This document shows positions 14,320-26,212 of a DNA stretch of 64,000 nt, one piece after another. The notes beneath the pieces are model-generated. The model was not told where the DNA came from. It made no database searches and saw nothing but the letters and a program-made list of their open reading frames with translations. Source of the stretch: Rhabditophanes sp. KR3021 (lineage: Eukaryota; Nematoda; Chromadorea; Rhabditida; Alloionematidae); the NCBI GenBank assembly GCA_963281155.1, contig CAUJLY010000004.1, forward strand, positions 5,022,001-5,086,000, read 5' to 3'. Each line of letters begins with the position of its first letter. Position 1 is the first letter of the stretch. Position numbers and translations under genes: made by a program.

Positions 14320-14827
14320 ATGAAATATTTAGTCCTTTTGCTTGTATTAGTAAATTCGGTTTGTGGATTCATTGTTTTTGAACAGATGCCTCCTGGCGGT
14401 GGCGGCGGAGGTAGTGGTGGATGTTGTGGACCTCCACCATGCCCACCACCCCAAAGTTGTGGTTGCGGAGGGGGATTGCCACCGCCACCACCAATGCCGT
14501 AAGTTGTTCTTACTGATTTCCGTTTTTAAATATTTAACTTGTAGACAATGTGGAAGAAAGAAGAGATCTGCTTTAGAAAGCCCTAAAGAATTAAGCCACG
14601 ATGGAATTGTATGCACCGATCAAAAATTAAGAAAAGTTATCGATGATAATATTACAGAAAATGTAAATGAATCTATTTCTGGAATTAGAAGAGCACTCAT
14701 GGAAAAAGAAACGGACACAAAGTTTGTCGTGTTATGCGGATCACAAAGTTTCTCCTTTAAATCAAGATCAGATAAGCTTTGTGTAGTTGGAAATGGAAAA
14801 GTGGCGTGCCATATATTTGAAATGTAA
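14320..14827 (+). CDS. Ground-like domain secreted protein (hedgehog-related)
   Basis: Two exons (14320-14498, 14545-14827) encode 153 residues. MKYLVLLLVLVNSVCG is a signal peptide. A Gly/Pro/Cys-rich spacer follows, with a Gly run and the pieces SGGCCGPPPCPPP and CGCGGG. The C-terminal half is a ground-like domain. It contains the patterns CTDQKLRKVIDDNI and FVVLCGSQSFSF, then CVVGNGKVACHIF, with the paired cysteines typical of the family. Ground-like proteins are nematode-specific secreted factors associated with cuticle, moulting and epithelial matrix. A TATAAAAG box and an AATAAA after the stop codon frame a compact gene. Confidence 0.85.
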
Positions 14828-14947
14828 CAAAACAATGTAATTTATTTTAATTTATTATTTATCCAACAATTGGTCCATTAATGGCATAATCTTTAAATAA
14901 ATTTGTTTATCATTTTATAATGAGCCAAATATGTTTGTTGATTCAAT

Positions 14948-17900
14948 TTAGAATAGTCTATAAGCTGTTGGGTACTTAGAGAGGATTTTGCTGTTAGACA
15001 TAATTGCAGAGACATGGTGCCATTCCAAGCATTCAACCAATTGTTTAGCCATTTCGTCAACAACTTTAGAATTTCCAAATTTCTTGTCTTCACATAACTT
15101 CGCAATCGAAGCAAGCGCAAGGGCAAAGTGTCCCTGAGCAACATTGTACTTGATAGCTACTGGAAGCAACTTGACATTGGATTCTTCAACCAAGGAATTC
15201 AAAATGTCGTATTCTTTCTGAATGTCAGCTAAAGTAACGATGGTACTGATTTCATTTGCAACTGGTTCAACGATTTCAAGCGGTGTACTTTCTCCAGAAG
15301 AGCTTGATTTAGGGCTTTTGTCGCCATTACTTTCAACGGCCTTTGTTTCAACACATTGTGGGAAAACAGCTCCTTCTCTGAATATCTTCGGAATAGTAGT
15401 AGTTGTGTTCTTAAGGTTGTTATCAAGCATGATGTTTAATTTAGCTTTAAAAGCGTCAACCACAAACTTCTTATGTTTCTCCATTTTCTTTTTGATTGAG
15501 CAGCTTTCCTCGGCCTGAATTTCTTTCTTTCCGAAAAACAAATACAACTCATCAAGATTGGTAAACTCAATAATTTTGTCAGCAACGGCAATAATTTCAT
15601 TTGAGGTGACATTTTTGATTTGAAGGAGCTTGCTCAAATAAGCATGATAAACTTCAGCATCCTCCTTGATAGCAATTGCTTTGTCAAGCAGGAACTTAGC
15701 TTTTGTCTTTGTGGATTGATTTTTGATTCCATTCAATAAAGCTGATCTTACGATATTATTGTAAACTACTTCTGAGTCATCACTTTTCTTATCTTCGTCC
15801 GTGTGTTTGCATGTCAAGGCGCACACTAAAGCTCCTTTGTCATTAGCTTTAGTTGATTCAGTGATGTTGTATTGGATGTTATATTGGACAATAGCTCGGG
15901 TATCAGACAAAGAAGTTCTGATAACAGTAAAATTCCCGGTCAAGTAGGAACCAACTGGGAATTCAGATAATGTTTTAGGAGGAATGGTTGCAGACATATA
16001 AAATTGTCTTGATTCGCCTGGAAGAAATTTAATTTCTGCAGTCTTTTTGGCACCTGGAATAATAATATCAGCAGTTGAATTGAAAACCTCAAGATCAATT
16101 CCTTTAGCGAGTTTATATGCTGCAACAATGGGCAAATCAGCGAATTTCTCTAAAACACCAGTTTCTGAATGTCTCAATTGAGCCAAGATTTTGTATTCTC
16201 CCTTTTCAAGCTTGATTGGATATCTTGAAGGGTAGTTAGCTGTAGAATGGATGTATTTCTTTGTGTCAGTGAAGACCTGAATAAACAAATGGTCAAGTGG
16301 ACTTTCGTATAGTTCGTTGCTAAGTCCAGGGTAGGCAAATGTATACTCAGCGGCTTTGGAAACAGACAAATCATATGTTAACAGCATTTGCGATATTTGA
16401 ATTCCATCTGTTGAAAGGTCGCGAGTACTCAATGGGGATAACTTATTTGCAATAGGCTTGAGGGAAACATTGCAATATTTCAATGTTGGTGAAATATTAC
16501 CGACGGTCTGCTTAATCTCAGTATTTTTGAGCATGAATTTGGCATGACCATCAGAAGAATTTAAGGTCAATTTATGTGGATGAGGAATTAATCCGTGGAA
16601 CTGAACATCGAGTGATAGATTTGAGGATTCATCGCTAGCCCAAGTTTTCGTTAAGCAAATTTCAGCCGTATGTCCTTCACGAATTCTGATTGGGATGTTA
16701 ATTTCGGCATCTGGATTTAGCGCAATCTGCTTTACAGTTTCTGTATCACGATGGGCATTGTCATCAAATATTTGAACTACATGAATCCCACATTTTGAAA
16801 CACCGGTTCCTTCATTTTTTATCTTTAAATCGAAATAGTCTACACCATTGGGCACCTAAATGAAGAATTTATTAGCAGTCGTAGTTTCAAAATCACCTTT
16901 AGGAAAGTTCTTTCGGGTATTCCTGGGAGTGCAGTTACTTTCTTGGAAAATTTGCCGTCGTTTCCAACTATTATGGGATTTATAATAGTAATGGGCACAG
17001 AGAATAAAGGTCCTAATTGCTTGCAAGCACTGTCATAGGCCAAGATTTCAGCATAATGGACAGTTCCTTTCTGAACTTGAGTAGGGTCCACATTGATGCT
17101 AAATTCACTTCCATCAGCTTGCAAAGAAAGGTACTTTGGATACTTGCAGATGGCATCATCTTTGCAAATCAAAAGAATGTTCTTTTCAAAATTAATCATC
17201 TTATCAACATCGCACAAACTTTTAAATTGAGGCTTGACCTTGACAACATATTCTTGCTTTCTGTTTTGCCAAGATTCCCGAATATAAATTCCCCGTTTCA
17301 ACTTTCCATCGTCGATTTGGATTTGGAAGCCAGTAAGGTCAGTGTCAATGCTCTTGATGGGATCTTTCTTCGCGAATTCAAAGGCATCGTCAATGGAAAC
17401 CATACCCTTTCCTTGGGAAAATGGGTCCGATGCTTTCAAAGGAATTGCTGAAATGTTTATATAACCACTATAAGTATAAAACTAACCTGTATTCTCCAAA
17501 ATCAGCTTCATTCTGTATGGCGTAATAGGAATGCCTACGCTCTTCATTCCACTCAGGAGAGCTGCGACAGAGGCCGCAACAAGTGGTCCAGCCATTGAGG
17601 TTCCTGTAATGTTGTTCGTTAACAAAATGACGTTTGCTTAAGCACCGAGCAAGCTACCATATAAAAGCAGGTACTTGTTCAGAAAGTTGGACGTCATTGA
17701 GCGAGTTCTTTTTGGTATCATAGTAGGATTCAAAAGTTTTACATAAAGATGAGTTTATTTTTTGAATGTTTTTTTAAAAATGTAAACATCCTATTAATTT
17801 TTAGGTTAATATTCAAAAATAATCAAACTCGCTCAAGAATCTTATTTCAACTTTCTAAATAACTCAGCTCAAAAATAATATTGTACATATCTTACCATTC

Positions 17901-20059
17901 ATTCGTTGATTTCCTTTGGCACAATATTGAGGAACTCTAAAAGATATTATATTTATTAAATATTGGCAGATATAAAGCTTTATATTTTTAACTTTATGAA
18001 TATTAATGGGATAAACACCTTATGTTGATAGACATATAAACTGAGTCTTTTATATCAGAGTGGTTACTCTTAAACCTGCAAATAAGTTTCAATCTTAGCC
18101 TAAATTATGCTTAGAAATAAACATCAACAAATGCCAAACCTAAAGTGAATATATTGTTTGTCAAGTCTAAAGCCAAAATATCAAATGCTTAGTTTGAGAT
18201 TTTAAATCTATGCCTGATTTATATATCTATTATAAATATAAGTGAGGCGAAAGTTGTGAACTTCAAAATAACATTAAAGCACTCTATGTGGGTATTTTGA
18301 TTACTTGGAAACCTATTTTGACTATTTTAAACTTATTACAAAAAATTTTTTACGTTTGGGGTCCAATCTTTAGCCATAGTTATTCTTTTAATAGGCATAC
18401 AGTGGCAAAGCGTAGATTTACCTAGTACTTTCAAAGATATGCAGACGAATATTTTTTAATCAGACCGAAAAGGTTTGTGTTCTACATTTTTTGAGTAATC
18501 TCACTCACTAATAAAACATTGTTAAATGTTAGATGGACACAAAATAACAGATGGAAAACAATTTAAAGCGGATTTTTAAATCTTACCCGGTAACTGCGCA
18601 TCCAGGACCAATTAATGAAACTCCGAGGAACCCATCTTTGTTTGGACCTCTACTACTCCATGGGTATACGTTAGGTGTTATTTTTTGGCGAATCGAATAC
18701 ATAGCCTCACTCATGCGATTTGTGATTGAAGCGCCAATTCCTAGTACGTTAGATGTAGTACTTCCAACAGAACCTTAAAAGAATAACATTATTTTGAATA
18801 AAGTAAAGCGAATAAGCAACATCTGTGAAGTTAAAGCAAATGTGTCGCATTAAATTTCTAAAATTATTAAAATTCGTGAGTATAGAATGTACCTGAAGTA
18901 GTGAGGGCTGGACCTGCATTGCCTGCACTGGATATAAAAAGGATTCCGTGTTTGTTGACCATATTGTTGATTACATCCACAATTTTTCCTTTATTATCAA
19001 CTGTAGATGCTTCGCCATATGATAAATTTACTACATCTACTTTCTTCTCAATGCAATAATTAAAGGCACGAATCAGAGCTGCTCCTGTTTCAGTACTTCC
19101 TGTAAAAAGAATAAAAATATGTTACATGCGAGCAAATTACCTAGACGACCATCGCCAATACAAATACTAATCAACTGAGCTCCTGGAGCTAGTCCATCCT
19201 TTTTACTTTGTTCAGGATAGCAAGCAGCAGCAATATGTGCGACATGGCTGCCATGGGATCCGACAGGGACGGTGATTTCTGTTAATTTCCCTTGAGCCTT
19301 CACATCGACGGTATAACTTAATTTGTCGATTTCATTTATGAATCCTACATCTCCAGTTTCTTTGAAATCTCCGATCAACTTGCAGAGGCTTAATCTTCCA
19401 CGGTAGGAAGTATCAATGCATGTTTGAAACTTGGTACCATCATTGAAAACGATTACATCAGCCACAGGGCCTTCATCAACAATAGACTCAGTGTTTTTGA
19501 GGTATTCAATTTGAGCAATTAAATCATCACGCTTACGTTTGTCTTCTGGCTTCTCACTTTTCCCTCCAATTTCTTCCTCGTGTTGTTGCAGAAGACGGCG
19601 GACATCAGCGACAGCCAAATTGTGAGCAGAGGCCATGAATTTTACTTTTTTGTGTTCAGTAATTCGTTCAATCAATTCCTTATTGTAAAACTCGTAGATA
19701 TTTTTTTGTCCGATGAAATATTTACCAGACGGATTTTTCCATTCAGCCGGAATTTTCAGCTTCCTTCCTGTCAAACCTACTATATATCCATCGACTGCAG
19801 ATACCACAGTATCAGTGCTGATGTCTCCATTGCCAGTAGTATCCAAAACTTCTAAAACCTTCCTTTTACCGTCAGAAGTAACTTGAAGCCCTGGAAGACT
19901 TGGATCGATACCCGTATCAAGTACAGCGATGACAGTTCCACGGCCATCATAAGTAGGGTACTTTTCGAGAAAAACTTTTTGCTGAGTTGAGCATTTTGGC
20001 ATGCAATCTTCTAGAGGAAACTCTCCCAATGATTCAATAACTCCATCTGACTTGTCCAT
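14948..20059 (-). CDS. tpp-2: Tripeptidyl-peptidase II
   Basis: Seven minus-strand exons (19141-20059, 18893-19099, 18587-18773, 17896-17936, 17603... to 17487, 16897-17447, 14948-16855) give 1,309 residues. That is close to the usual 1,250-1,370 of this giant cytosolic serine exopeptidase, which removes tripeptides downstream of the proteasome. The subtilase triad is intact: Asp48 (AVLDTGIDP), His272 (GSHVAHIAA) and Ser454 (NGTSMAGP), with Asn in SSAGNAGP as the oxyanion residue. These positions fall close to those of the human enzyme, which supports the start at 20059. The same frame extends upstream to an ATG at 20218. That adds 53 residues rich in Arg, Ser, His and hydrophobics, with no acidic residue, which looks like a possible mitochondrial presequence. 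The long C-terminal region builds the spindle-shaped complex in known homologues. Confidence 0.9.
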
Positions 20060-21674
20060 GATAATTGGTAGTGTTATGTTAGTAGAGTAACGGCAAAATA
20101 ATAGTCTATGAGACGATCCAAAGCTTGATGGTTGTCTTGAATTAAATGACAGTAAGTGGTGAACGTTAGTGCGTTTAAAAATGGAATAGAGATACTTTTG
20201 TTTTTTTAAAATATGCATTTACGTCCAATATTATAATGTCAAATTTAAATATGTAATATCTTGATTTCCTAAGTCTATACTAAAAAAATACTAGATCAAA
20301 GTAATTAATTTTTTAATAAAAATTGAGCAAATGATTTGCTAATTAACTCTTCCTTACGGAATGAACTGAATTTCTAGAGTCTTAAAAAGAACAAAAGTAA
20401 ACAACTATATTCTCGGAACGATCTGAAATGAACCGTTCAAGTTGAAAATGTTAATTAAAACAAAACACTAGCTTATCCTAATAGTAATAAAATTGACAAA
20501 AAATAACATTTGTACAAGGTAACAATAAGTCCGATGAATAATTACTATCATGAAATAAACAGTAACTGATCTTATTTAAATGAATTTTTACTGCTAAAGA
20601 AGGTATAATCAACAATAGATATTGTACATAATATTATCATATTAATGCTTAGAAGCTGACGTAGTATATTAAACAACATCCTTAATGCTAGCCATATCAG
20701 GAAATTATAATCAAGAAATTTGTGTATATTGATAGTGCTATAGTCTGAAGAATAGATTTAATTAAAAAAACATCAACATAAAGAAACAATGTTTGTAAAT
20801 AAATATTGTACCAAGAAGTGATTTATTTAATAAAAATACCACTATGTAAATGGATTGCATTGGTATTATGAATGCCTATGGACTATCTTTTGTAGTGGCT
20901 ACGTTTTGAATAAGAGTTAAATTTGACAGTCATTTAATAATTTAGCACTGGCAAGTGACGTCCAAATTTACGTCTTTTTATTTTTTTATTATTATCAAGA
21001 TGTGAATGTAAATTTTCTAATTTATTGTGTTTGCAATTACCAAATATCGGATATTATATATTTATTTCGATAAACCTAATTTACAAGAGGCCTATTTCTT
21101 TTTGTTCTATACATATTGCAGTAACTATTACTTCTTTATATTGCTGTTATTGTATTATTTATGTATTTATAGTTTATGGGCATTTAAGTAAAGGTGGAGT
21201 ATCTTCCAAATACATCTTTTTCCAGGTCTAACGTTAGGAAAGAAAATATGTTTGCCAACAATAACACATCACCAAAGTATCTTTATGTTTTCATCAAAAT
21301 AATCAACTCAGCCTTGTTTTCTCGTTTTATGTACTATCATCCCTTTTATGTTTTCAACCCTAAAATTTACATTTATTTACAGACATCTTAATTAAGACAG
21401 TAAATCCAAGTTAAGCAGAATATCTGTAAGTTAAATTTGTCGAACAAATCCAAAAATAACTTTTTGTGGAAATTATGTCTATAATACGCATCCCAGGAAG
21501 AGAAATGAAGTAAGATTACTTTTGGCGACGAAAATCTGAAGAAAAGACAGAAAACTGATTGGAGTAATTGTGGCAAAGAAGTAAGAGTTAATCAAAATAA
21601 TACACACCTATTTGAAAGTAATGGAGTTCTTGAAGAACCAATGAATATTGGATCGGTGAACTTTAATGATCTGC
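20060..21674. other. Region upstream of TPP II
   Basis: The first 159 nt (20060-20218) are the open N-terminal extension of TPP II. The rest is AT-rich, with scattered ORFs under 70 codons and no coding signal I trust. Near 21440-21600 there is slightly coding-like sequence that may be an upstream part of the zinc-finger fragment that follows. Confidence 0.45.
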
Positions 21675-22068
21675 TATCCTGATTGATTCTGTTAGCAAAG
21701 ATGAATGTGCCGAATCCATCGTATCTGGCAACTCCACTGAGCCTGTCAGCTTGATTAAGCCTTTTGCCTTGATTAAATCTACTGACTTAAATGAATCCTT
21801 TATTTTGAATAAATCTGTTAACCCGATTCATACAAAAGTTGCTTCAAAAATGGACCTGAATAAAAACATGTCTTCGGCACAAACTATTCGAAGTGATAAC
21901 AATAAAGCATTTGCCCACACATTCTGCTGTAAACAATGTGATCAGGCTTTCGGCCTTATATCTCATTTAAGCTTTGACCCAACAACCTGTAATCCTGAGT
22001 GCGAGAATAGGTTAATTACTAAAATTGAAGGTCAAGATTATGCTAAATTAAAAAAAATCAGATGTTAA
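21675..22068 (+). pseudogene. Zinc-finger fragment related to the GIY-YIG/finger family
   Basis: After a TGA at about 21670, one plus frame stays open for about 130 codons to the stop codon at 22068. It has a Ser/Asn/Lys-rich start and then FCCKQCDQAFGLISHLSF followed by CNPECENRLITKI. The CxxC...H...C arrangement resembles FACPYCNRGCYASSH and CETDCRSRLELKLI in the 53954-55665 copy. There is no good start codon, no GIY-YIG part and no clear upstream exon. I read it as a fragment, but a short real gene with unseen exons is possible. Confidence 0.4.
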
Positions 22069-22758
22069 GTGAATACGTAGGATTACTACAAAAAGAAACA
22101 ATAATCTAAATGATTCAGTAAGCAATTAGCAACAATATCTAATAAATATCAAAAAATTATTTAATCTACTCATACTACTCCTAATCATTTAATGTAATAC
22201 AATTAATAATCACTTCCAATTTAATACACTCAACAAATATGTTACTTATTATATTTTTAAGTTTTTGTAGAGTTTCTTTTTAGCACATCGGTTTTATTTA
22301 TATATTCCCTAACCAAAATGTAGCAACTGATTAGTCTAAATATAAAACATATTCAACAGATTTTTTAGATATATTAAAATATTGTATATATTGCATCTTT
22401 TCTATATTTATTGATATGCATAGTAGCACGTATTAAAATATTTTTTACCATTTAAGCAAAGAATTGTTTACAGTTTTATCGATACATAAACCAATTTATT
22501 AATATAATTTAAAATGTGAATTAAAGCATTTTAAAGTTTGTGTTAAAAAATTAAATGTCTGTTGTTACATTTTTATATCATATTACTTACATACACAAAT
22601 AAAATTTGAATATTAGTTTTTATTTATTTTCACAATGCCAGCCACGTATGCTAAATTATATTGTTTCATGTCTAACAAGATACCTTTTTGGAAAGCTGCA
22701 TATACTAAAATTTGTGCATTATCAAAAGTATACATCCATTCCATTAATTGACTGGAAA
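22069..22758. other. Intergenic region upstream of the J-protein gene
   Basis: This 0.69 kb of AT-rich sequence shows no gene. It should contain the J-protein promoter. The open frame from 22606 before the chosen ATG looks incidental, because the signal peptide begins at 22759. Confidence 0.5.
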
Positions 22759-23709
22759 ATGAAAAGTGTACTTTTAATTGTCCTTTACATCAATGTTATA
22801 CTGGCCCAGCAGGAAGTTGGCTTAGCTCCTGGCCTCTATTGTGGTTTGGAAAGTTGCTATGATGTGATTTTACTAAAGAGAGATGATTTCACAAAGGTAT
22901 TACAAATTTACTTATTACTTAATGAAAATATTTACTTTTAGACTCAATTATCGAAGGTGTATAGAAAATTAGCCAAAGAGTTTCACCCTGACCGTCAACC
23001 CGACGAAGAATTGAAAAAAAATGCCGAAACTAAGTTTAGACAAATCGCTACTGCCTATGAAGTTCTGAAAGACGACGAAACAAGGCAATTGTACGACCAT
23101 TATCTCGATCATCCTGAAGATAGGTACTACAACTATTACCAATACTACAAGACAAAAGCTGCTCCAAAAATACACCCGTCTTATGTAGTTTTGATAACAA
23201 TCATTTTTGTTTCTGTTTTTCAAGTAAGACTCTTTCCTCATTTATATGTAATCTCTTTCAATTTTTTATAGTACTACATTGCAAAACATAAAAGTGCGGA
23301 TGCTTTAAAGCAAGCATGCAGTGTCCAAAAATTTAGAAATAGAGCATTACAGCAAGCAATCGACGCAGGATTAATCAAGATGGACAAAAGAGGAAAAGTA
23401 ATTAAGGATAAGGGTCAAAATATCGATGATATAATTTGTGAAATTATAAAAGGAAATATGCACATATCAGAGGCTACAATTTATGATACGATAATCTTCC
23501 AAATTTTATTGTCTCCCGTTCAAGCATACCATTATTTGATATGGGTTGTAACTTGGTACTACAAATACTCTTACATGGGACAGGAATATTCTGAAAAAGA
23601 CAGGATTTACGTGTTGTGTCAGAAGGTTGGAATTTCGGAGGACGAATACAACAGTCTTGAACCAAATAAGCAAAAAGAACTCGAAAATGAAGCTCAAGAT
23701 ACGGACTAA
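22759..23709 (+). CDS. DNAJC25-like transmembrane J-domain protein
   Basis: Three exons (22759-22896, 22942-23223, 23272-23709) join in phase 0 to 285 residues. MKSVLLIVLYINVILAQQ is a signal peptide. A J domain follows with helix II VYRKLAKEFHPDRQPDEE, where the HPD motif is intact, and helix III FRQIATAYEVLKDDETRQLYD. Two hydrophobic segments follow: VVLITIIFVSVFQYYIA, and a second around QAYHYLIWVVTWYY. The order (signal, lumenal J domain, membrane segments, and a tail resembling the DNAJC25/DNJ-2 KDRIYVLCQKVGIS region) identifies an ER-resident HSP70 co-chaperone. I chose the start because it begins the signal peptide. Confidence 0.86.
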
Positions 23710-24678
23710 TTATTTTAAACTTTTTTGTTATTGCCATTTTGTTGTTGAAAGAGATTTATTATATAGAATATATATCTTTTGTTAAAACGTAAGACGTCTA
23801 TTGTTTACTTTCGAATAAATGAGAAATTAAATGGAAACATACTTTTTCCATTTTGGAACAGTTGGAATGTAATTTTTCTAATGCGATTCAGACTGAAGTT
23901 GTTTAAAGGATATGTAGTAAAGATATATCATTTTTCAAATCTACTTTATACCAACATGACCTAACAAACCCGAAAAACGGCTTCATGTTAGCGATATCAT
24001 CTTTATCCGTACACGTGTTTAATAAAGTTTATACAAGTTGAATATACAAATCATCATAATACACTTCTACTTCCATTCTTTATCATACAATTTCCCAAGG
24101 AGTTAAAAAGTTCATTTTTTTCTATTTAAAATATGTTAGATTATTTTTGTAGAGAATTCCGAAGGGTAAACCATAGAGTTATTAGCATTTAAAAATCGTT
24201 AAAACTAAAGGTATGGATGTTTGAAGTTGAACTTTTTTGAATAAGGTAATATTTATTGTCGTTCTTAGAATTGAGGATATGAAAAAAAGAACTTTATTAC
24301 GGGTTTGTAGAGTCAACAAATAGCAGTACGATGAATATATTAGCTGTTTTTGATGTGATACTCTATGCAAAGGATATCTTTTATAACAAATATTCGTTAA
24401 TCGGAAAAAAAAACTTTTAATAAATCAACAAAATCTATTATAATGGAAGTTTGTAAAAACACTTATAATAATTACAAATAATGTAATAAGATTTAAATGA
24501 ATTTGTTATAGTTCAAAATAGTTTTAGCTATTTTCTTCTGATTTGTATTTTAGTTTAATGGAATTTAAATTTTTTTATTAATATTTCAGTATTATTTTTT
24601 TTCAAAACGAAGTACGTTTAATTGATAGATTTTATATAACAATTTATTCAGTAACAAATCAATGTAATGCAAGTTAAA
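23710..24678. other. Intergenic AT-rich region
   Basis: About 1 kb between the 3' ends of the J-protein gene (+) and the small secreted gene (-). Only short chance ORFs are present. Long poly-A and poly-T tracts occur at about 24400 and 24590. Confidence 0.5.
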
Positions 24679-25477
24679 TCATTCATTTTTAACATTTTCA
24701 AAGAATTTTCTTCCTGCATATAATGAAGTTTCAACTCCGCGTATACAATTAATACATCTCTGAAACAACATGGGATGTTTTATCAATATATCCTTTTTGA
24801 CTTACCTGAACTAGATTGTAGCACGTCGAAAAGATGTCTGTTAGTGTTCCAGCACAGATGCTACAAACAATTAATTATTAAATCTGCAGTGAAGAGAATG
24901 CAGTTTTAGGCTGTTATTTCCATAATTAATCACAATTTTGCTTATTATTCAAAAAATGTAGATATACATAATGTATCTGATTTGGATTTTTTAGTGTTAA
25001 TAATCATGAGGAAATATTTGCAGGTTAAGTACTGACAAAACTCATATACTGCTTTTGAAACACACTTTTTTTGCTAAATGGCAAGTTCTCAAAATATATA
25101 TGTACAAGACTTAGGAGAAAATATTTCAAACTTTAAGTTTGATATTCCTCATTCAATTTAAACGTAGGAGTTGTTTTTGCGCCAATGGAGTTGACGATAT
25201 TAACAAGAAAGTGATGTGGGTAATTTCATGGATATTTAATTTGATTAGTATTTAGCGAGTTATTTTAATTGTGGATAAAGGTAAAAGTCACATTTTAATA
25301 TCTTTAACTAACTAACCTTGAATTTGGTGGAATGACTTGCTGGGTGGATGTTGTGGTAATTGTGTTGGAAGCTGAAGCTCCTGCAGAAGCAAATTGAAAG
25401 TTTCTTTTGTTGATTGGTGAACAATAAGTGGTACTTGCCAATAAGACAATAGCGAAGATTAAAGTTACGAATTTCAT
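24679..25477 (-). CDS. Small secreted protein with four C-terminal cysteines
   Basis: Three minus-strand exons (25317-25477, 24806-24860, 24679-24759) keep frame and encode about 98 residues. MKFVTLIFAIVLLASTTYC is a signal peptide. The next stretch, SPINKRNFQFASAGASAS, has a dibasic KR that could be a processing site. A Thr-rich linker leads to a compact end with four cysteines (ICAGT, STCYN, RCINC). Introns have GTTAGT or GTAAGT donors and TAG/CAG acceptors. A TATAAATT lies about 50 nt upstream. I recognise no family. It could be a small effector, an antimicrobial-type peptide or a peptide precursor; none of these is demonstrated. Confidence 0.62.
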
Positions 25478-26212
25478 ATTTAGTAATACAGTATGTAATA
25501 TGCTGATTAAACTTTTTTAACTTCAATTTATAACATTTTTTTTCAAACTGCCGATGATTTACAAGCATTTTTGTGTCCATAAGTAAATATTAATAGTAAC
25601 ATTTACAGTTTAAAAAGTGATATATTGCCTTACCACTTGACACATTCAATATAAATACATAAAATAAATACTAACGATATTGGAGACTATATAATGGGAT
25701 AGATCACTTCACTTTACCCATTTTTGGAAACTTAATTTTTATTCAAAAGAGTAGACACATTTAAATGTTTATCTCTAATTTATTGGATTTGAAAAATAAA
25801 TACTGCACATCAAAAGCAAATAAATCTCATAAGCTTACAAAATACAAAAACAACGGTTAGCAAACAGAAATGCTCAATAAATCGTTTTTTGTCTATACAT
25901 GTATAAATCAGTAATTGCTACAATCAGTATTTAGACAACTTTTTAATAACATTCACAAATAATAATAAGCATCAAAAAGTGATAGATACAATTTAAATCC
26001 TAATTTTATTAGTAGACATGTTGTAAAGATCATTGCAATTGTCTTACTAATGCCGGCTTTCTCTAATAATACAAATAATTATAATATACTTAAAGTATTA
26101 AAGTATTAATTATTTAATTATTAATCCGCTTATATATCCACTCTACAAATATTATTTATGTTTTATGGTCTATAAAACAAAACTGAAATATTGAATTCAT
26201 TAAGTTTGAAGC
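25478..26212. other. Divergent promoter region
   Basis: This AT-rich region carries the promoters of the small secreted gene (-) and the 2,621-residue repeat protein (+). TATAAAAC at 26171-26178 lies 42 nt before the latter's ATG. Short direct repeats of TTAAAGTATTAAAGTATT lie near 26090-26110. Confidence 0.5.

Noticed and set aside
22606..22758. Upstream start for the J protein
   Set aside because: The added segment is not a leader of known homologues and the signal peptide begins at 22759.
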